Below, piece after piece: positions 23,520-27,288 of a stretch of DNA of 27,288 nucleotides. The DNA comes from Sulfurovum sp. (GTDB taxonomy: Bacteria; Campylobacterota; Campylobacteria; Campylobacterales; Sulfurovaceae), in contig DZAQ01000002.1 of the NCBI GenBank assembly GCA_022729615.1, positions 9,016 through 36,303 on the forward strand. The letters run 5' to 3'. Position numbers and translations under genes: made by a program. The first letter of the stretch is position 1; each line of letters starts with the position of its first letter. Below the pieces are notes generated by a model. That model was not told the origin of the DNA, made no database searches, and worked only from the letters and a program-made list of their open reading frames with translations.

Positions 23520-24001
23520 AAAAAACAGTCTTGATCGTGGCTGTAGCACTTGGTCTTCTCTCTAATGTGTATGCGCAAGAGGGTGAGGCAAAAACATCTG
23601 CTACAACAGTAGAGCCTACACAAGCGGCAACAGAACCAAAAGCCGAAGAGGCGCAATTTGAAAAGCAGGGCTTTTTGACCACAAAATGGTGTGCAGACCA
23701 AGGACTCTTTGCTGATTGCAGACTCGAAAGCATAGTGTGCGGCGAGGGCGGATGCTATAGGAATTGGGAGTTTGGCGATGCGATGAAAACCGAATTGGTA
23801 ATCTTCGTTCATAGTGAGCTCAAATACTATATCATCAAGCCGGAAGGACATTTTGAGATGGGTGAGCTTATCGAAAAAGGGATGGCAAAAGATTTGGTGA
23901 CCATACAGGGCAAGTATGATGAAAAATCAAATACTATTGCCGCCACCGGATTTAAAGCGCCTCCTCCGCCGGCAAAATCTTTCTTCAAGGGATGCCTCTA
24001 G
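23516..24001 (+). CDS. Exported cysteine-rich protein of unknown function
   Basis: 161 aa. A signal peptide (cleavage probably after VYA, residue 20) and a low-complexity Thr/Ala/Glu linker (21-47) precede a compact domain with C59, C68, C75, C80 and a penultimate C160. The start overlaps the gamma-subunit stop (ATGA), so it is translated with the enzyme. I do not recognise the family. The five cysteines in a periplasmic setting allow two disulfides plus a free thiol, a metal site, or acceptance of sulfane sulfur from the rhodanese; none is shown by the sequence. Confidence 0.8.
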   Translation: MKKTVLIVAVALGLLSNVYAQEGEAKTSATTVEPTQAATEPKAEEAQFEKQGFLTTKWCADQGLFADCRLESIVCGEGGCYRNWEFGDAMKTELVIFVHSELKYYIIKPEGHFEMGELIEKGMAKDLVTIQGKYDEKSNTIAATGFKAPPPPAKSFFKGCL

Positions 24002-24008
24002 GCTTCCA

Positions 24009-24037
24009 TGCACTCTCTCTCACTTGGAGGGGGTGCA
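24009..24037 (+). terminator. Strong hairpin closing the molybdoenzyme operon
   Basis: TGCACTCTCTC (24009-24019) pairs along all 11 positions, two as G-U, with GAGGGGGTGCA (24027-24037) around a 7-base loop, 7 bases after the stop of the cysteine-rich protein. No T-run follows, so it may be a Rho-dependent end, a processing site or a stabilising 3' structure separating the enzyme genes from the maturation genes. Confidence 0.55.
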
Positions 24038-24074
24038 AAACGCTTCACTTAAGCCGATTTGGCGCAATTTTTTG

Positions 24075-24080
24075 TACAAT
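24075..24080 (+). promoter_or_regulatory. Possible -10 box for the torD-like gene
   Basis: TACAAT follows a seven-T run (24068-24073) and lies 30 bases before the chaperone ATG. It suggests that the chaperone-polyferredoxin pair has its own transcript beyond the preceding hairpin. Confidence 0.45.
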
Positions 24081-24110
24081 CCCCACAACAGTTACGCACC
24101 AAGGAACAAT

Positions 24111-24683
24111 ATGGACAACAAGATAAGAGCATATATTTTTGCATTTTTATCAAGGATATATGCGAGTGAGATCAATCAAAAACTGCTTTCGGATATTCAG
24201 ACAAATGAGGAGCTGCTCAAGACTATAGGCGATGGAGCAGCTCGCTATATGCTGAATAAAGATACGGAAGAGCTGCTAGAAGAGTTGAATATAGAGTACA
24301 ATTCTCTCTTTTTGATGAATAATCACCCGATCGAATCCTCCGTACAGGATGTAAAAAATGAGATTCTTGTCGGACTGCAAAATCCTGTCATGCAGTTTTA
24401 CTATAACTGCGGATATGATATCAACCTCGAAAATGCCTCATTGCATGTACCGGATCACATCGCCATAGAGTTTGGTTTCATGCAGAAGCTCGCCTTGCTT
24501 GATGATAAGAAAAATCAACTCAAATTTTACAAAGAGCATCTTTTGACATGGGTGCCGCAGTTCATGGTCGGGGTCAAAGAGATGACGAATAATCCTTTTT
24601 ATAGAGATATGTGTGATTTTACGATCGACTTTTTGCTTGAGGATTATGGCAACTTAGTATTTGAGGCAGAAGATGATGTTTGA
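24111..24683 (+). CDS. TorD/DmsD-like molybdoenzyme chaperone
   Basis: 190 aa from ATG 24111, behind AAGGAAC; the open frame extends upstream through the hairpin but carries no family sequence there. It is all-helical and cytoplasmic, with the family's LNIEYNSLFLM (Y..LF motif) and the later HVPDHIAIEFGFMQKLA, matching the PDHL/E.L..M signature. Such chaperones bind the Tat signal and hold the catalytic subunit until the molybdenum cofactor is inserted. Its context points to the alpha subunit encoded at 18170-21073 as client. Confidence 0.88.
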   Translation: MDNKIRAYIFAFLSRIYASEINQKLLSDIQTNEELLKTIGDGAARYMLNKDTEELLEELNIEYNSLFLMNNHPIESSVQDVKNEILVGLQNPVMQFYYNCGYDINLENASLHVPDHIAIEFGFMQKLALLDDKKNQLKFYKEHLLTWVPQFMVGVKEMTNNPFYRDMCDFTIDFLLEDYGNLVFEAEDDV

Positions 24684-25734
24684 TCTAGGCGATACCAGGC
24701 ACAGTATAGAGATCGACAGAATGGGGTGCCTGCGAGCGGCATACTACTATAATGAGTGCTCTTTGTGTCAGGAGATTTGTCCTGTGGACGCGATCTCTCT
24801 GGGAAACAACAGGCGAATGGCGCTGGATGCCAGACAATGTATAGAGTGCAGCGCCTGTGTGGGTGTCTGTCCGAGCGAGGCTATCAGCACTGCGCAATTT
24901 GATCAAAATCTCTTCATACTTCGTTTTGCCGCGAAAAAAGATGAATATCTCTCATGCAAAAGCAACACTCCTTGCTTGAGCGTTTTTCACGCAGATCATT
25001 TCATCTCCATGGGACTTCGCAAAGAGAGTGTTATCTGCGACCTCTCTTCTTGTGCCGAGTGTTCGATCAATATCGATGGCAAGGTAGAAGCAGATATCAG
25101 GAGGCGCGCCAATGAGGCAAGCCGACTTTTGGATGCTATCGGCATGGAAGGGAGGATCACTCTTGAGACTGCGCCGCCTCCGCAGCTGGAGCGTCGGGCG
25201 ATCTTTGGTAAATTTGTTCAAGGGGTGAACGAGCTTCAAGAGGATGTGGATATCACGGAAGTGTTTAGAAAAGAGCACCCGATACCGACATACCGCCAAC
25301 TATTGCAAAACAGCTTCAAGCGGACGATAGAGACAATGGAAACTACTGCCATCCATCAATCTTTCAGCTTTACAGCCAACAAGCAGATCGATTTTTATAA
25401 ATGCACAAACTGCGGCGACTGCGTACAGTTTTGCCCCACTAAGGCGCTGACATATAGTGTAGATAACAGTCGAATTCTCTTTCAAAATCTCCATTGCATC
25501 GCATGCGGGATATGTGATGATATATGCAAGCCAAAAGCATTTTCTGACAAGGAGGAGCTTGATATGGTCACTTTGGCGTTCAATAGGGCTGTTGTAGCGA
25601 TAGAGCACCATTTTGTAGTGTGCAGTGAGTGCAAAACATCCTTTCCTCAAAAGGAAAATGAAACGATATGCACCCGCTGCATCGATTTTGTGGAGAGAAG
25701 TAAAGATCTTTTTGCGCTAGCAAAAGATTTATAG
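24673..25734 (+). CDS. Cytoplasmic polyferredoxin with C-terminal zinc-ribbon-like motif
   Basis: 353 aa, start ATG 24673 (or 24676), overlapping the chaperone by 11 bases. Four ferredoxin motifs are present. The first is atypical (C29, C32, C36, with C19 perhaps the fourth ligand), the second canonical (C56/C59/C62/C66). Two more canonical sets, CTNCGDCVQFCP and CIACGICDDIC, lie near 240-285. A middle region has CDLSSCAEC. The end has VVCSECK...CTRC, a CxxC pair like a zinc ribbon. No signal peptide or membrane helix. Similar TorD-ferredoxin pairs accompany formate dehydrogenases in Campylobacterota, so a maturation or electron-supply role is likely but unproven. Confidence 0.82.
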   Translation: MMFDLGDTRHSIEIDRMGCLRAAYYYNECSLCQEICPVDAISLGNNRRMALDARQCIECSACVGVCPSEAISTAQFDQNLFILRFAAKKDEYLSCKSNTPCLSVFHADHFISMGLRKESVICDLSSCAECSINIDGKVEADIRRRANEASRLLDAIGMEGRITLETAPPPQLERRAIFGKFVQGVNELQEDVDITEVFRKEHPIPTYRQLLQNSFKRTIETMETTAIHQSFSFTANKQIDFYKCTNCGDCVQFCPTKALTYSVDNSRILFQNLHCIACGICDDICKPKAFSDKEELDMVTLAFNRAVVAIEHHFVVCSECKTSFPQKENETICTRCIDFVERSKDLFALAKDL

Positions 25735-25739
25735 GTACT

Positions 25740-26813
25740 CTAGAGTCCGGCGGCGCGTATCGCTTCCGCTTGAGCGTGCGCGATGAGCGGGTCGATCACA
25801 AGTTTGAGGTTGCCGTTTGCCATCACATCTTCAAGAGCATAGATGGTGAGTCCGATTCTGTGGTCGGTGAGTCTATTTTGCGGATAGTTGTAGGTTCGTA
25901 TCTTCTCAGACCTGTCTCCTGAGCCTACTTGAAGTTTGCGTTGGCTTGATGTCTCATCCAACTGTTTTTGGAGTTCGGCATCATAGACTCTTGCCTTGAG
26001 TACCTTCATTGCCTTGTCTCGGTTTTTATGCTGCGATTTTTCATCTTGGATCGCGACGACTATACCGGTTGGTATGTGAGTGAGCCGTACAGCCGAATCG
26101 GTTGTATTGACCGACTGCCCGCCGCATCCGCTTGAGCGATAGACATCCATTTTGATCTCATTGGGTTTGATATCGACCTCGACATCATCCACTTCGGGGA
26201 TGACCGCGACAGTAATGGCGGAAGTGTGTACCCGCCCTTGTGTCTCTGTGTCCGGTACGCGCTGCACGCGATGCGTCCCCGCTTCATATTTGAGCTTCGA
26301 ATAGACGCTCTCACCTTTGATCTGCGCGATGATCTCTTTGTAGCCGCCGGCGGTTCCCTCACTGGAGCTCACAAGCTCTACCTTCCAGCCAACCTGTTCG
26401 GCATACCGCAGATACATTTTAAATACATCAGAGACAAAAAGCGCACTCTCGTCACCGCCTGCACCGGCTCGAAGCTCAAGAAAAATGTTTTTATCATCAT
26501 TTTTGTCTGAAGGGATCATCAATATCTTGATCTCCTCTTCAAGCTCCAAAAGCCGCGGCTCTAGAGTGCTGAGCTCCTCTTTGGCGAGGTCTCCTAGTTC
26601 CGGATCGCCCAAAAGCTCTTTGTTCTCATCGATATCTTGCGCTGTTTGAAGATACTCTCGCGCCTTCTCGACAAGTGTGGAGAGCTTGGACTGTTCTCGT
26701 CCAAGATCGGTCATTCTCTTGATATCAGAGGTGATATCCGGTGCACTGAGGAGTTCATTGATTTGATTGTGTCGGTCTATAAATGGTTGCAATTTTTCTT
26801 TGAACATAGTCAT
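25740..26813 (-). CDS. prfA: Peptide chain release factor 1
   Basis: Recognises UAA/UAG and triggers peptide release. 357 aa from the ATG at 26813; the ATG at 26807 (MFKEKLQPF) is an equally plausible start and aligns better with relatives as I recall them. The catalytic GGQ is in SSGCGGQSVNTTDSAVRL, and the anticodon-like PxT region (RVPDTETQG) marks RF1 rather than RF2. It lies downstream of rpsT, the usual Campylobacterota order. Only five bases separate its stop from that of the convergent polyferredoxin gene. Confidence 0.97.
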   Translation of the reverse strand: MTMFKEKLQPFIDRHNQINELLSAPDITSDIKRMTDLGREQSKLSTLVEKAREYLQTAQDIDENKELLGDPELGDLAKEELSTLEPRLLELEEEIKILMIPSDKNDDKNIFLELRAGAGGDESALFVSDVFKMYLRYAEQVGWKVELVSSSEGTAGGYKEIIAQIKGESVYSKLKYEAGTHRVQRVPDTETQGRVHTSAITVAVIPEVDDVEVDIKPNEIKMDVYRSSGCGGQSVNTTDSAVRLTHIPTGIVVAIQDEKSQHKNRDKAMKVLKARVYDAELQKQLDETSSQRKLQVGSGDRSEKIRTYNYPQNRLTDHRIGLTIYALEDVMANGNLKLVIDPLIAHAQAEAIRAAGL

Positions 26814-26841
26814 TTTGCCTGATAAGAGTGTAGATTATCGT

Positions 26842-26875
26842 ATTTTCTCTTTATGAGTTCACACAAAGAGAAAAT
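26842..26875 (-). terminator. Perfect 11-bp hairpin between rpsT and prfA
   Basis: ATTTTCTCTTT (26842-26852) and AAAGAGAAAAT (26865-26875) are exact inverted copies around a 12-base loop. Read on the minus strand it falls in the 77-base gap between rpsT and prfA. The AT-rich stem has no T-run after it, so it may attenuate read-through or serve as a processing site that lowers prfA relative to rpsT. Confidence 0.5.
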
Positions 26876-26890
26876 GGAAGAGGAAGCCGC

Positions 26891-27160
26891 TTACGCCGCT
26901 TCGATTGAATTGACTAGAATGTGAAGACGACTTACTTTTCTAGAAGCAGTAGTTTTTTTGATAAAACCTTTGCTTACCATAGAGTGGATTTGCTTGTTTG
27001 CAATCTTGAACGCCTCTTGAGCCGCGGTTTTATCCCCAGCGCCTACAGCTGTAAGGACAGCTTTTGTGATGTTTTTGATACGAGTTCTATAGTATCTGTT
27101 TCTTTCTGTTTTTACAGCAGTTTGCAAAATACGCTTTTTTGCTGACTTGTGATGTGCCAT
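26891..27160 (-). CDS. rpsT: 30S ribosomal protein S20
   Basis: Binds 16S rRNA in the small subunit. 89 aa, starting at the ATG at 27160 (MAHHKSAKKRILQ) behind GAAGGAAT; a TTG two codons upstream is not needed. Basic helical sequence with NRYYRTRIKNITKAV, KIANKQIHSMVSKGFIKKTTASRKVSRL is diagnostic. Normal length. Head of the rpsT-prfA unit. Confidence 0.97.
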   Translation of the reverse strand: MAHHKSAKKRILQTAVKTERNRYYRTRIKNITKAVLTAVGAGDKTAAQEAFKIANKQIHSMVSKGFIKKTTASRKVSRLHILVNSIEAA

Positions 27161-27237
27161 TGCCAAATTCCTTCATTCATTGTTGTTTTCTCAGATACGC
27201 CATACGATGCATAGCTCGTGAGTCTAAATAGTGCGGA

Positions 27238-27243
27238 ATTTTA
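27238..27243 (-). promoter_or_regulatory. Probable -10 box of rpsT
   Basis: On the minus strand TTTTTGCTAAAATTCCGC gives TAAAAT at 27243-27238. Transcription would begin near 27231 and give a leader of about 70 bases before the rpsT ATG. The adjoining T-rich DNA upstream matches the Campylobacterota promoter style. Confidence 0.5.
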
Positions 27244-27288
27244 GCAAAAACAATATTAAACTTTAATTAATTCATAGTTTTCTTTTCT

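Overview
The window reads as chromosomal DNA of a Campylobacterota (epsilonproteobacterial) respiratory bacterium. The evidence is a cbb3 oxidase operon followed by the accessory genes, addB-addA and rplM-rpsI in an order I recall from Campylobacter jejuni; a DUF3373-type porin; the rpsT-prfA pair; AT-rich promoters with TATAAT-like -10 boxes; and a Tat-exported molybdoenzyme with its own cytochrome. The intergenic repeats and moderate GC fit a free-living sulfur-oxidising relative (Sulfurovum/Sulfuricurvum/Sulfurimonas type) better than a host-restricted Campylobacter or Helicobacter. The genus is inference.

Layout. 1-1788: ddl (D-Ala-D-Ala ligase) flanked by palindromic dispersed repeats; 542 bp without a gene follow it and hold a 153/154-bp tandem duplication. 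1789-6579: ccoN, ccoO, ccoQ, ccoP, a DUF4006-type membrane protein, an unlisted 33-residue membrane miniprotein, a TPM-like membrane protein and fixH, all tightly packed. 6643-11729: addB and addA, the two chains of a recombinational helicase-nuclease; addB looks leaderless. 11782-12598: rplM-rpsI. 12817-14421: outer-membrane porin. 14422-14742: degenerate repeat copies. 14743-16719 (minus): an LRV-repeat protein, a small protein and an Mrp-type P-loop ATPase with no cysteine, overlapping start to stop.

17076-25734 is the most distinctive part. It encodes a periplasmic rhodanese, a Tat-exported type II molybdopterin catalytic subunit (H75/C79/C83/C118 cluster ligands, D216 as probable Mo ligand), a four-cluster Fe-S beta subunit with a NarH-like [3Fe-4S] motif, a gamma subunit fusing an ethylbenzene-dehydrogenase-type haem b domain to a c-type cytochrome, and an exported cysteine-rich protein of unknown function. 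A hairpin and a new promoter follow, then a TorD-like chaperone and a polyferredoxin. The parts suggest a periplasmic enzyme that exchanges electrons with the cytochrome c pool, and possibly with the cbb3 oxidase. The rhodanese suggests a sulfur substrate. The substrate cannot be read from the sequence.

25740-27160 (minus) holds prfA and rpsT, with the rpsT promoter near the window end. No tRNA, rRNA, CRISPR array, transposase or phage gene was seen.
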